The notes beneath the pieces were generated by a model that was not told where the DNA came from, ran no database searches, and was given only the letters and a program-made list of their open reading frames with translations. From Coriolopsis trogii (taxonomy: Eukaryota; Basidiomycota; Agaricomycetes; Polyporales; Polyporaceae), in NCBI GenBank assembly GCA_020543525.1, contig JAHYIO010000003.1, positions 1,984,001-2,048,000 on the forward strand: a DNA stretch of 64,000 nt, read 5' to 3'. Of this stretch, positions 43,655 to 54,876 are shown piece after piece. How positions within the stretch are numbered: the first letter of the stretch is position 1; every line of letters begins with the position of its first letter. The translations under genes were made by a program, and so were the position numbers.

Positions 43655-44952
43655 ATGCCGCCCTTCGTTTCCTCCACGCCTCCAGACGACAACCCTCAGC
43701 GCTCCGACCCCGAATACGAACCGCTCAACGTGGATTCAGACAACCTTACTGCAGAGAGCGTCGACATGGGCTTCGACGAGCAGTTCGTCAAGCCAGAAGG
43801 GAGGCAGGGAGATGTTGCAGCGCAATGGACCGCATATGTGCGTCTTGTCAGCCTATCAGACTAGTATACAGCTACTGACGAAGCCATAGGTGTCAGTGGG
43901 GGTATGTGACTCGCGATCGAGAGCCACCGATTCACGGAGGGCTCAACTTGACGTCCCAGTTCTTCCTGATAGCAACCTGGGTCATAACACTCTCAAAGGA
44001 TCCCGTATCGCTCGGACTGTTCTTCTTTCATCCCATTTTGCAAACCCTCGCGATTGCTATCTTTACCTATGGTGAGTTCGTCTCCGACAGGCGAATGTTT
44101 ACTGTGCATGTGCGCAGTTACTGCCACAGTGAATGAGAAACCCGGCTGAAGCTTTTCGAGAACATCGGGTAGTTCTGCACGCCGAGGAGTCATACTGCAA
44201 ATTGCTTAGTACTGTCGCTCACTCAGCACCGGTGACGTACTCTAGGCATCTTGACTTTGCAGCCCACATCGCAAGCCAAGACGAAGGCGGCGGGCCTCAC
44301 TAGGCACCAGCTTGCGATGCTCGCCCTCGGAGTACCGGCTATTAGTCTGGGTACCCTCGCAATCATCTGGCGCAAGTCATTGCACGAAAGCCCTCATTTC
44401 ACCACATGGCACGGGGTGAGTCACGACTGTCAGGACTCACATCGGGTTATACTGAGAACGCCACATTGTCCTGTCCGTCGGAACTCCCTCTAGACCATCG
44501 GGATCATCACGATAGCTTGGATGGTATTGCAGGTCGCCTTGGGCGGCGGGAGCGTATGGTTTAACGGGAGGTTGTTTGGCGGGAACCCGCGCGCCAAGAT
44601 GTTGTGGAAGTATCACCGGTGCGTCGTTCATGGAGAAAGCGTGTTCATCCGAGGAGCACTCAGACTCGGCCCGGTTTTTGCGTATTTTGTCCAGGCTTTC
44701 TGGGTATCTCCTCTTGCCGCTGTTCCTGTTCGCTGCACACTTGGGTGGAGCATGGTCAAACTGGTCGACGGGACGCAGCTCGTACGTGCTGCGCTTGTTG
44801 GCGTACACGATTGCTCCGATTGCGTTATTGGCGGCGGTGTATGTCCGAGTGAGGTGAGCTCACTACGCTCCTCGGTTTTGCATCTCGGTTGTCTGGCAAC
44901 TCAATCGGCTCCGAAAAAACTTCGCAGGACATCCAAGATGCAGTTCTTCTAG
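43655..44952 (+). CDS. Cytochrome b561 family membrane protein
   Basis: Seven exons, 43655-43837, 43890-43901 (12 nt), 43960-44071, 44246-44415, 44494-44618, 44695-44853, 44928-44952; 261 residues. After about 60 hydrophilic residues come roughly six hydrophobic helices: SVGFFLIATWVITL; GLFFFHPILQTLAIAIFTYG; QLAMLALGVPAISLGTLAII; IGIITIAWMVLQVALGG; GYLLLPLFLFAAHLGG; and IAPIALLAAVYV. Candidate heme ligands sit in FFHPIL, LTRHQL, TTWHGTIG and KYHRLSG, the four-histidine pattern of b561. Family members move electrons across membranes for ascorbate regeneration or ferric reduction. The 12-nt exon (GTG TCA GTG GGG) is inferred because it restores a clean first transmembrane helix. Confidence 0.85.
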
Positions 44953-45784
44953 CTGTGGAGAATGTACAACGTCTAATGCCCGTCGTTGTGGCGCAACGGG
45001 TTTAAGCATCCCCTGCTATGCGCGTTGATGGACCCCCGACTGTCTGCCCGCGCCAGGCTTGACGATTCCCAACTCGCATCCCTCAGTATCTTCTGTTCCC
45101 TACGATGACGGCATATGTATTCACTCTCATTGTTGTACAGACGTCGCGTGTCTAATGAAGTCTATAATGTAGACTGTATCACGGTCTTGACTGTCTTTCC
45201 TCATATCTCCTCGCCCCCTCAACTACGTCCGCCTTCTCTGTCGGTTGAAGTGTAGGCCGGATATGTCCGTCGATGTTTGGTCTTGAAGAGTTGCAGACTG
45301 GAGCTGGACTGTTACGCCGATTTGAATACGCAGCATGTTTGTGGCGTCGTTATGGACTCAGTGAGACACTGTCAGTGTTTGATGTCTGAGACACGGAACG
45401 GAGGGCCGGTATTGGGCCGTGCCTCGTTTGTCATGGTCTTGGTCTTGGTGCGGGGCGTGGGCTGGAGTGGCCTTCGCGCGGCGTGCACTGTGTTGGGCTG
45501 ATTGGGCGGAGAGAGACGCTTGGAAGGCGGGGATGGAGTTTGTCAGCAGGGCCAAAGAGTCTAACAACTGGTGATTCGAGTCATCTCTTCCGCAATTACG
45601 TCTCTTGATCGCGCCTCTAGATGCAAGTCCGCGTCAAGTGGTCCGTTCGTCGATAGCGTCCATCATGCGGCGGCTATAACGTACCTTCTTGTCATGCTCG
45701 ACCCTATCATAACACCCTCGTCGTTGCCTTCTTAAACCCCCTCGTTCTGCGCTTTGTGCGTGTCTCCCCTCCCCGGTTCTTGTC
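44953..45784. other. Intergenic region, one weak gene candidate
   Basis: About 830 bp before the arrestin-like gene. The only coding hint is a two-exon minus-strand candidate at 45358-45695, listed separately. Otherwise I see nothing. Confidence 0.35.
45358..45695 (-). CDS. Tentative small two-exon protein
   Basis: Exon 45695-45685 (ATG plus 8 bases, GTACGT donor) spliced to 45616-45358 (CTAG acceptor, CTTGAC branch-like site) gives an 89-residue frame: basic start MTRRGAIKRRN, a hydrophobic helix LLDSLALLTNSIPAFQASLSAQ, then an Ala/His/Gln/Asp-rich tail. No family is recognised. The splice sites are plausible, but without homology this remains a guess. It would be divergent from the arrestin-like gene, 89 bp apart. 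Confidence 0.22.
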
Positions 45785-47339
45785 ATGGACCCCGACCTCC
45801 CTCCGCCGCCGTCCTATGGACTCTCGTTTCCTGCCAGCCCCGCGCCCATCTACTCCGAGCGTCCGAGCACGACGGAGCGCGTCCTACAGACGGAGCACCA
45901 TCCCACCGGTCTCGCGCCCGCAGCACAGGGCCAAAAGCACTTGTACAAGACCGACCATCTTGAAGTGCGTCTTCATCCGCCGCACTGGGGCCTCGCTCTC
46001 CCTGCATACGGACAGGATGGGACGATAGAGGGAGTGATATCCTTCAGGAAGCAGTGCTCGTACGTCGTTGAGCTATCGGTGTTGGTGAGTCCAGCTCGTA
46101 TTGCGAATGGGGCAGTCACATAGCAACTCCCCCGTGTACGCAGCTACAGGGTTTCATCAATACGGCGGCGAGCCAGCATGCGACGGTAGCAGTTCCAGGC
46201 GTTAGCAGGGTCACCCTGCTCAAGAAGAAGATCGTCCTCTTCTCTGCCCCTCCAAAACAGAGTGCGACCCTCAAGGGCGAGTACCCATTCTCGCTCCAGT
46301 TCCCCCGCTACATGGACAAAAGTCGGGATCCTCTCCCGCCGTCGTATACGGTCTATCAACCGGGTGTATCGACCGAGATATCGTACTCGTTCCGGGTAGA
46401 CATCGTCCGCAAGGGCCTCAGGCGCCATGAGAAGTACGCCTAGTCGCCGCCGTTTGCGTATTGACGAACAGATGCGTTGACCACGGTGAACTCCTTGCGC
46501 GCAGACTGGCCGTCCCGGTGTTGTTCCTCCCCAAGACGCGGCCGGCGCTACCCCCCGTGGCGGACATGCCCTGGTCGAGGGTAGATGCGTGGGACGACGC
46601 GCGGATGCAGGTCGTTACACTCACCCCGACGTGGCCTGCACGGGCCGAGGGTGGGGCACAGCGGCGAGACGAATTACCTGAGATCACGGTACGCGCCACT
46701 GCACCCTTCAATTGTGGTTCATAGTTCTGATGCACTGACTCACGAACGTCCGGGCCCCTCGGTGCTTCATAGTTTACGATGTCGTCGTCCAAATGCTTTG
46801 CATCCGGAGAGATGATCCCGGTGTCGCTGAAGATCCATTGTCCTCGGGCCCCTGCACTCGCAAGGCTTTTGTCGCATAACGCCCACCTCTCGCTCGTGAA
46901 GCGGCAGAAGACGTGGATCTCGTTAGGCGCGCAGATTAGTATCCGGGAGTCGCTGATATCTCGTGCCGACCTGTACCTCGCGGACGAGTCGCAGGAGGGC
47001 ACGGCATACCTCCGGTTGGAGGTCCAGGCAGGTGAGGCAGGCCGCGAATGTACGTGGCGCGTACAGGACGCTGTCGCAGTAGAGGTATGCCGCTGCCGCC
47101 TTCACGGATGGCATTATTTCCTGATGCTGATATGTTCTGTGCCACGGCAGCATGTCATTCGCCTGGTCATCCTGCCGCCAGAACATGTCAAGGACTTCCC
47201 CGTCTTCAGACACGAAGTGCCAATCACAATCACCACGGACCAGTATGGAACGCTGCAGAGCGAGATGCTTGCACTCGGCGGTGTACCCTTCCCAGCCCTC
47301 GGCCTCAACGACATACATCGATATATGCGGAGGGTATGA
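45785..47339 (+). CDS. Arrestin-like domain protein
   Basis: Five exons, 45785-46084, 46144-46433, 46505-46688, 46773-47084, 47151-47339; 424 residues. A Pro/Ser-rich N-terminus (MDPDLPPPPSYG) contains a PPxY-like PPPSYG. Two beta-rich halves follow: GTIEGVISFRKQCSYVVELSVLLQGF and EYPFSLQFPRYMDKSRDPLPPSYTVYQPGVSTEISYSFRVDIV, a typical arrestin-N pattern. The second half has FASGEMIPVSLKIHCPRAP, the arrestin-C 'G..i.v.l.i' signature. Such alpha-arrestins link Rsp5-type ubiquitin ligases to membrane transporters for endocytosis or act in pH/nutrient signalling. The two PPxY-like motifs (PPSYG, PPSYT) fit ligase binding. The assignment rests on fold-level pattern, not strong sequence identity. 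Confidence 0.78.
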
Positions 47340-48000
47340 AGCGTTGCTCCCCTTGCCCTCTATCCATCTATCTTACCGGAAGCGGTTGTTATACCTGGTT
47401 GTAAATTATTGAACCACGACTCTTCATGACTGGATACTCTATGCATGTCTCCTCTCCATCATCACTATCGTCTGTCACTTGCCTCCTATTACCTTCGTAT
47501 TACTGGTCCCCCATCTCCTCGATTCACGCATGAACGGTCCCAACATCTTCCCCTCTCCCCTTCTCCCTTTCTCTGCTCCATGGCATTGTCTACTATCTGC
47601 TGCTGCGCTGTGTTGTTGTACTTTGGAACTCAACTTCCCTCACATGGGCACCACAAAGCTGTATAATCATTTGTTGGTAGGATTAGACATCGTCACCTTG
47701 GCATGAAACGGCTTGTCAATTCAGGCAAGCGTCTCGTCCGCCAGATTGTGGGTGTGTCTCAGGCGGCAAGATGAACGAAACTCCCGAGGAGAAACCCCGG
47801 AATTGTGGCTCTGTCACCGCCACCCTTGGTGCCATATGGACGATCGAGATACCCGGTGGTCTCGGGATCTGGAAAAGCGTTTAGTACTCGGAGACGCTGG
47901 CGCCACCACTAATGACGTCCGATTTGGAAGTCTTGACGCCCAGTGCCAGCTGAGTGAGCGGCTAATCCCGAACGGTGACTTGCCATCGAAACCAACAGTC
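47340..48000. other. Intergenic upstream of the first wax-synthase-like gene
   Basis: About 660 bp. A long open frame begins near 47713 and runs into the downstream gene, but its translation before 48001 is charged and non-membrane-like, so I treat it as leader. The first 250 bp are pyrimidine-rich. Confidence 0.35.
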
Positions 48001-49539
48001 ATGCCACCCGGCCCGACTATCCTCGACCAGTTGAGTCAATGCCACTCTACACATCCACTCAGACCTGACAGGCTTCTGATCTTTGTCAGGGTGCGACATG
48101 CCGCTGTTCTTGCGCTCCAAGAGTTCATCCCTCCGCTGGAAAATCGTGAAGTCCTCACATGGCGAAGGTTGCCTCATGCGTTCGCCTACGTCGTGCCTTT
48201 TCTCTTCATGGCTTACCTAGTAAGACGGAGAGACACGCATCTTATGAGGGTTTTGTTGCTGCCCACCGTCATTACTATAACCCTCTGGTGCACGTTCCGC
48301 TTCAAAAGTAATGATCCCCGCATGGCCTGGTACGAGTGGGGTCGAGGTGACTCACTTTTGTTGTATATATCTATATTAGTGTGAGTGCTAACGTCTGGCA
48401 CGCTGGTTGTAGGATTGATTGCACTGGTTGTGATCGCCAAGTCCATTGATTACTCATGCAGCCCCGACGGCAGGCTCAAGGTCGGCGAAAAAGAGCTGCC
48501 TGCGATATACGAGCCAGAGCCCGAGTTGTCGCATACCGGGAATGCGGCCGAAGCTGATCACCATCCAAGTCATCGAGACGGGCCTCCGGCGGAGCGCCGC
48601 CGACCTGGCACCAAAAAGACTGTGACTCACCCGCTCGTGGATGCGTTGGACGTCAGCTTCGCCATGCGTGGCGTGGGCTGGGACTTTGGGCGACACGTCT
48701 ACACGCCCCAAGGACCGAGCGCGCTCCCAGCAGAGCGCAACATGTTTGTGCGACAGACGGTGCGCAGGATCGTTCGCAATCAGTTATACGTCGACGCGTT
48801 CGACACCATCGAGAAGCTCCTCGTCCCGGGGGTCACCGCGACGGGTGGTTCGATCTTCTTGCCCCACCTGCCGCCACTGGAGCGGTACGCGGTCTCGACG
48901 GCGTTGCATCTGGGGCATGGGCTACTCATCATTGCAGGGGTCGTACTGGTGTACGACTACCTGTCCCTCGTGGGGGTGCTCGTGTTCGGGCAGTCGCCGA
49001 GTGCCTGGCCGCCGGTCTGTGGGGACCTGCGGCAAGCGCAGTCGTTGCATGACTTCTGGGCGAAGGGATGGCATCAGGCCCTGCGGTACACGTTCCTCAC
49101 TTTCGGGGGCTTTCCAGGCCGGTGGATGGCGGGGAACGTCGGGATGGTGCTTGGCACGTTCCTGGCGTCGGGGCTGTTCCATGAAATTGGCCTGACGGTT
49201 GCCGGGCGAAGCATCGACTACCGGGTCATTTTTTTCTTCTTGCTGCAAGCGATCGGGATCACACTGGAGAAAGGGTTCAGAGCTGCGACCGCTAGACGCG
49301 TGGGAGGTATACTGGGCACCTTGTGGACAGCGGTGTTCATTCTAGTCTTTGGCCAGATGTGCAGTGAGTATCGATGCACTGCTAATTCTTGCTGCTGTAT
49401 GCTGACTATTTGTTTCTTCCCGTCTCGAACAGCCGACGCTTGGTTTGCGAGAGGCATTGGGGGCGCTTGGTCAATTCCGCCCTTCATGAGTGTGGTTAGA
49501 CCCTTGCTGCTTCCTTTCATCGAGCAGAGGACTCAGTAA
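48001..49539 (+). CDS. Wax-synthase-domain membrane O-acyltransferase, tandem copy 1
   Basis: Exons 48001-48346, 48413-49363, 49433-49539; about 467 residues. Several hydrophobic helices (FAYVVPFLFMAYL; LIALVVIAKSIDY; LIIAGVVLVYDYL; VGMVLGTFLASGLFHEIG; VIFFFLLQAIGI; GTLWTAVFILVFGQM). The family core is SAWPPVCGDLRQAQSLHDFWAKGWHQALRYTF, then GFPGRW and SGLFHE, whose His is the likely catalytic residue. Fungal members are MBOAT-like acyltransferases; relatives esterify terpenoid or polyketide alcohols (Tri7-like) or make wax esters, so substrate is open. The start at 48001 (MPPGPT) parallels copy 2, which also begins MPP. An upstream exon cannot be excluded. Intron positions match those of the neighbour. 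Confidence 0.82.
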
Positions 49540-49657
49540 ACAGACAAGTGCACTTTGGAACGAATGCATGGACTCCATAGAACGGATTCGAACATATGAT
49601 ACCTGGACGTGCTCGTCTATAATTGCCTTACGTCTGCACTGACGCCTTCCATACATA

Positions 49658-51189
49658 ATGCCACCATTAGCCGCTCGGACAACACCTCCGTGTCTACGTT
49701 GCTTCCGCTCACACCATCACGATATGTGGTTTCTGGATGTAACACATCTATTCTCAGTGTTCTGCAGGTGCCCCTCTTTCTTCTTCAAATCATTCATGTT
49801 CCTGTTGCCAATGACGGGTCTTGTAGTATCACGACTCAGTTGACCGCATGCGGGTACCAGGAAACCCTCAACGTTGAACATGTCCCCTTGACCTGGCGAA
49901 ACACCGGTCTGGCGCACGCTTACCTTTTACCATACTTCTACATGGCGTACCTCACTCGAAGACCGGCTACTCACAGACTGCGGCTGCTGCTGCTGCCAAT
50001 AATAATTGCCGTAATCTTGCATTGTACCACCTACTATCGACTACAAAACGAGACCGTCGGGTGGTTCAACTGGATCCGAGGTACGTTCATACCATGGCGA
50101 GGAAAATGTGTCGCTAACGTTCTCCGTAGGTCTGGGGGCGTTGACTCTCATAGCCCACACGATATTCTTCGCTCTACCTCCCGATGGCATGCTGAGAATG
50201 ACTGAGCATCCATCGAATGCGGGCGAGCATCACAGACCCGATGCTGTGCCGACTCCATCACGCAATGCTGGAGTCCTACCTGCAGCTTTATCCGATGCAC
50301 TTGAAGTAGGCCTCCTCGCACGAGGGATTGGCTGGCAAATCGGACGCGATGTGCATGTCCCACGAGCACGTCGTCCAGTAGAGCGCAAGGCCTTCATCAC
50401 TTCCACTCTGACTTCTGTTTTACTGGCATACCTTATGGTAGACCTTGTGAACTCTGTCATCGAGACTCTACCTGGTATCACGTCTACAAGTGGCACGATA
50501 TTCTTCTCACAGCTCTCGCCCATCCCACGCTATGCTGCATCTACTACTCTGCACACTGTCATAGGTGTGGTCGTCATCATTGGCCTAGCGATGTGGTATG
50601 ACATATTTTCGCTCATTGCTGTCGGCTTTTTCAATCATTCGCCCTCCCAATGGCCCCCGCTGCACGACGAACCTTGGCGTATGGCCTCCTTGCACGAGTT
50701 CTGGTCCAAGCGATGGCACCAAGTCTTGCGACACACGTTCCTGGTATATGGCGGTTACCCCGGACGGTGGCTTGCGGGGGACGTCGGCATGCTCTTCGGC
50801 ACCTTCCTGGCTTCAGGACTGTTCCATGAGGTCGGACTACACCTCGGAGGATTTTCGATGGACATGAGGGTCATCGTCTTCTTCATGGCCCAGCCCATCG
50901 GGATCCTCGGCGAGAAGATGTACAGGAAGTACACCGGAAGGCGGGTTGGAGGATGGCTGGGATGGTCATGGGCGGCGATATTCATCCTCGGTATTGGACA
51001 GATGTGCTGTGAGCCCATTTCCCTGATGAGATTCGCTGTGGCTTGACAGCATGAACTACAGCGGATGCTTGGATTGGGCGAGGAGTAGGCGGAATGGTCC
51101 TCGTTCCGCCAGTGATGAGTCCTACTCGACGAATCATCGTGCCATGGACGCGGGCCTTCTTAGAGTCAATCAGGAGCGGCGCAGCGTAA
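49658..51189 (+). CDS. Wax-synthase-domain membrane O-acyltransferase, tandem copy 2
   Basis: Exons 49658-49689, 49758-50080, 50130-51008, 51062-51189; 453 residues. It starts MPPLAARTTPPVLQVPLFLLQ with a membrane helix. It shares with copy 1 the blocks YFYMAYLTRRPATHRLRLLLLP, WFNWIRGLGALTLIAHT, LARGIGWQIGRDVHVP, SPSQWPPL, ASLHEFWSKRWHQVLRHTF, GYPGRWLAGDVGMLFGTFLASGLFHEVG and ILGIGQMCSDAWIGRGVGG. The last two introns fall at the same codons and phases as in copy 1, so the pair arose by tandem duplication with clear later divergence (different N-termini and inter-helix linkers). The first exon is short (32 nt) and is inferred from splice phase, because the second exon has no in-frame start. 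Confidence 0.83.
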
Positions 51190-51474
51190 ATAGATCGTCT
51201 GTGTATCGATCTCGATAATTCTCTGTTTCTTGCGACGTGATGGTGGTAGAAGGCAAGGTTGACGCAAGGCACGGGAAGCGCCGACTTGACTGTGTGCAGT
51301 CGCGCTTGTGAACCCTCGGATGTACTGTACATATAGGTCTGACTCTCAGTCTCTACTACCGAGCTGCGCTCGCGTACAATCCTCCTGCAGGCCTCTGATA
51401 AGTGCTGCCCTAGGACCCCTCTTACACGTCTCACTGCGAGGGAATAAGGACATCATTCTTGCGCGTAATCCACC

Positions 51475-54400
51475 ATGTTCGCTGCAGCCACTTCCTTCTT
51501 CGCGCGGACGAACATCTCACAGAACTATAACATCGGATCTGGTTCCTCCATCGGTGGCTTCGGTGGAAGTAGAACAGCCTCCCCTGCACCTTCTGGGTCA
51601 ACTGCTGCGCTTCCGACTACTGCTCAATCCCCCCCTTTCAGTGTTGGGCCATGGCGCGTACAGCCTGCGACGCACAAGGTCACGAACAAGCGTGTATCTG
51701 TTTGGACCGCCGACAAGAGGAGTCCAGAGATGGAGCGGATGGGACCCGCTTCGAGAGATAGGGTGATTGAGGTGTTGAAGGCGGAGGTACGTTCTTGCGT
51801 TATGCATGGGTCGTCTGGGTCGTAATTGGGATCGGCAGGCGTCCGCTCTGAGTCGACTACGACATCCCTCCATCCTAGGTGAGTGGCTCATCAGCTCGTG
51901 TTGTATCTGAGCCTGACATGAGACATAAAGAGGTTGTGGAACCACTTGAGGAGACGCGAAACGAGCTCATCTTCGCTACTGAGCCCCTCCTATCGTCTCT
52001 ACACCTCTCGATACCAGGCTCTCACCAGTACAGTCCTCTCGTGGAGCTAGATGAAGTCGAGGTGAGCTCTCATGGTCTCGCCTCAGGATGCCAAAGCGTC
52101 AACAATGTTCGACAGATCCAGAAAGGCATTCTGCAAATATGCAAAGGGCTCTCGTTCATGCACACATCCGCTCGGCTCATTCACTCCAATATCAATCCTG
52201 AAAGCATTGTGATTAACAGCGCAGTAAGTCGGTGTACAGGTCTGTCGTCCAATGTATGCTCAATGACGACCAATAGGGTGATTGGAAGCTATCCGGCCTT
52301 GGCCTCACAATACCTCTTTCGAAGGCGGATGGCGGTCCCACGCGTTGGGAGTTTCCGACCTATGACGGGCGTGCACCATCATACACGCAAAGGTCGTTTG
52401 ACTATATCGGTGAATTGAGGAGCACATGTTCACGGGACGTCTCACTGACTGGGCCTACAGCTCCCGAGTATGCATTGGACGAAGTCCTAGATCCTGCCTC
52501 GGATATGTATTCCCTCGGGTGTCTGATATATGCGGTACATTGCAAAGGCAATCCGCCCTTTAAGAACCATGGGAGCTTGTCATCACTGCGCGCTAATGCA
52601 GGCAAACCCTTGACTGGCACGGAACGACTAGAGCAAGACCTAAGAGGTGTGCTCCGTCTCGTCTGGATGTGAAGCAACTTACGAACCATTCATAGCCCTC
52701 CTCGACGCCCTCATCACACGACAGCCTCATAGTAGGCCAAACCCGACCGACTTACCCCTACACCCATTCTTCTCATCATTGCCCGTCTCAACGCTCAACT
52801 TCCTTGACCGATCGAACTTCGCTGCGAAGACTCGGGAGGAGAAGATTTCATTCATGAAGGGCTTGACTAGTGTCTTGGATAGGTTCACGGAAGGGTTGCG
52901 GACGCGCAAGATTCTCCCGTCTTTATTGGAAGAAGTGAGTTGAGCATTGGAGCCGCTGCGAGTCAATACTCAATGTCACCTTGCAGATGAAAGATACACA
53001 TCTCTTACCTTACATCCTGCCGAACATCTTCGCTATCTCGCAGATTCTCTCGTCAACACAATTCGCGGCACTCGTATTACCAAGCTTGAAGCCGCTGTTC
53101 GCGATCAAGGAGCCCCCACAGAATATGCTGACATTGCTGGACAATCTTCAAATGCTCCAGGATAAGACTGAGAAACCCGTGTTCCGGGAACGTAAGGACT
53201 AATGAATGTGTTTTTCTGTAGCGATCTCACTGTTGTTTAGATGTTTTGCCTCTCGTGTACAACGCATTGGAGAGTGAACATGCTATCGTAAGTTTGATTA
53301 TCCTGTACGCCATCGCTGCTCGCTTAAGATGCCTCAGGTGCAAGAACGAGCCCTCAAGGCTGTACCAAACCTATGCGAAACTATCGACTACGCAGAAGTC
53401 CAAGGTGTATTATTTCCCAGGGTTGCGGTATGTTCATTGTCAAACAATGGCCTTCTCATGTTCCACTGACAAGCGCTACAGCTCGTCTTCACTAAAACAC
53501 GCATTCTGTCGGTGAAAGTCGCCACGCTCGAAACATTCTTCGCCATGGTACCGACCCTAGATCAAGTGAGCAAATTGGGCATCGAACGCTGCATCAGTAT
53601 ATTGACGACATGTTAGTCGAGTCTGACGCAAAAGCTTGTTCCGTTGCTGTCTCGAATACGTACGAAGGAACCGGCCGTCACAGTATGTTATGGCGTTTGA
53701 TATAGTTGACGATTGATGCGAAAGAACGTTTTAGATGGCCACTCTCGCGGTTCAGGAAGCGATGGGATTGAAGGTCGATCGTGAGGCTGTCGCAACACTC
53801 GTTCTGCCACAGTTATGGGCGATGTCCATGGGCCCTCGTGAGTCCGTTACCTCCAGTACGGAGCACTCGGACTAAATCAGGTCTCAGTGTTAACTGTGAA
53901 TCAGTTCAAACGCTTCATGGATGTCATTCGCAAATTGGGTGATAGAGTCGAGAAAGAGCACGATCAGTACCTCCGCGACTCCCAACGGGTTGAGGACCGT
54001 TCTGCTGTCAATGGTCATATTGGTGTTCCGACCAACGCGACCGGTGGCGTCGACTTCGAGAGCCTCGTCGGGAACAGCGGGATCCCAGGTCCGAAGGCTG
54101 ACGCTACAAGCGGAAGCTCCGGGAACTGGGAGGATGACGTTTGGGGTAGCATCTTCTCAAGTGGCAACACGGTACGTTCTGGCTTTCCTTAGGGACTAAT
54201 CCATCACCAAATTCGAATGCAGACTCCCGCTGTGCAGAGTCCCGGCATTCCTCCTATACAAGCCATCCCTGCACAACCTCAGCGCATGGCGTCGACTTCT
54301 TCGACAATAACGCACACTCAGACACAATCATTGCCTTCGTCACCGAAGGTACCAAGCTCTTTGAACCCGAACACTGCACGCTCGGCTCTCGGGAGACCAG

Positions 54401-54807
54401 GTCCTGGCCTTGGGGCAACGCGCGTATCCTCGAACTCCTTCAACTCATCGGCATTCCCCTCGGACTCGTCATCGTCGATAGCACCGAGACCGATGACCTC
54501 TACACCCTCGATGGCACCTATGCAACCATCCTTTCCTGCGCTCACGCCCTCCAGCGCTATACCGCAAGTCCCGAGTTTCAACGCGGCGCCCTCCGTCCCG
54601 AATTACAACATTACCCTCCCGCCCACCCAACCTTTGCAGCCGATGACCTCGGCGTCTCCTCCACCTCCTCCCTTCTTTGGCTCCCAAATGTCCATGGGCA
54701 GTGTGCTTGCCCCCTCAAAGCCGCCCCAGCCTCAATGGCCTGGGACTACGGGTGGTTCCAAGCAACTATCGAAGGATGACTGGGGTGACTTCGATCCTTT
54801 AGCATAA
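51475..54807 (+). CDS. SCYL2: SCYL2-like pseudokinase of clathrin traffic
   Basis: Fifteen exons, 51475-51786, 51839-51878, 51931-52061, 52116-52223, 52277-52409, 52461-52646, 52696-52934, 52987-53191, 53241-53287, 53338-53427, 53482-53565, 53617-53682, 53735-53837, 53888-54171, 54223-54807; 870 residues. A kinase-like domain lacks the catalytic residues: HSNINPESIVIN replaces HRDLKxxN and KLSGLGL replaces DFG. FDYIAPEYA and SDMYSLGCLIY keep the fold. HEAT-like repeats follow (KDTHLLPYILPNIFAISQIL, VQERALKAVPNLCETIDYAEVQ). A Pro/Ser-rich tail ends LSKDDWGDFDPLA, an adaptor/clathrin-type motif. The family links clathrin, AP complexes and Golgi/endosome sorting, with no kinase activity expected. 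The start is a 100-residue Ser/Gly-rich lead followed by WRVQPATHKVTNKRVSVW. Confidence 0.9.
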
Positions 54808-54876
54808 ATTATATTTTGATCCATTAGGCATACCACTACGTTATATACTGTTGTACCAGGCATTCGTAGGCACTGA

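Noticed and set aside
47713..48000. In-frame upstream extension of the first wax-synthase-like gene
   Set aside because: The extra ~96 residues are charged and unrelated to the membrane N-terminus of the neighbouring paralogue, which begins MPP like the ATG at 48001.
49570..49600. tRNA B-box-like word GGATTCGAACAT
   Set aside because: It only partly matches the reverse B-box, and no A-box or cloverleaf could be drawn around it.
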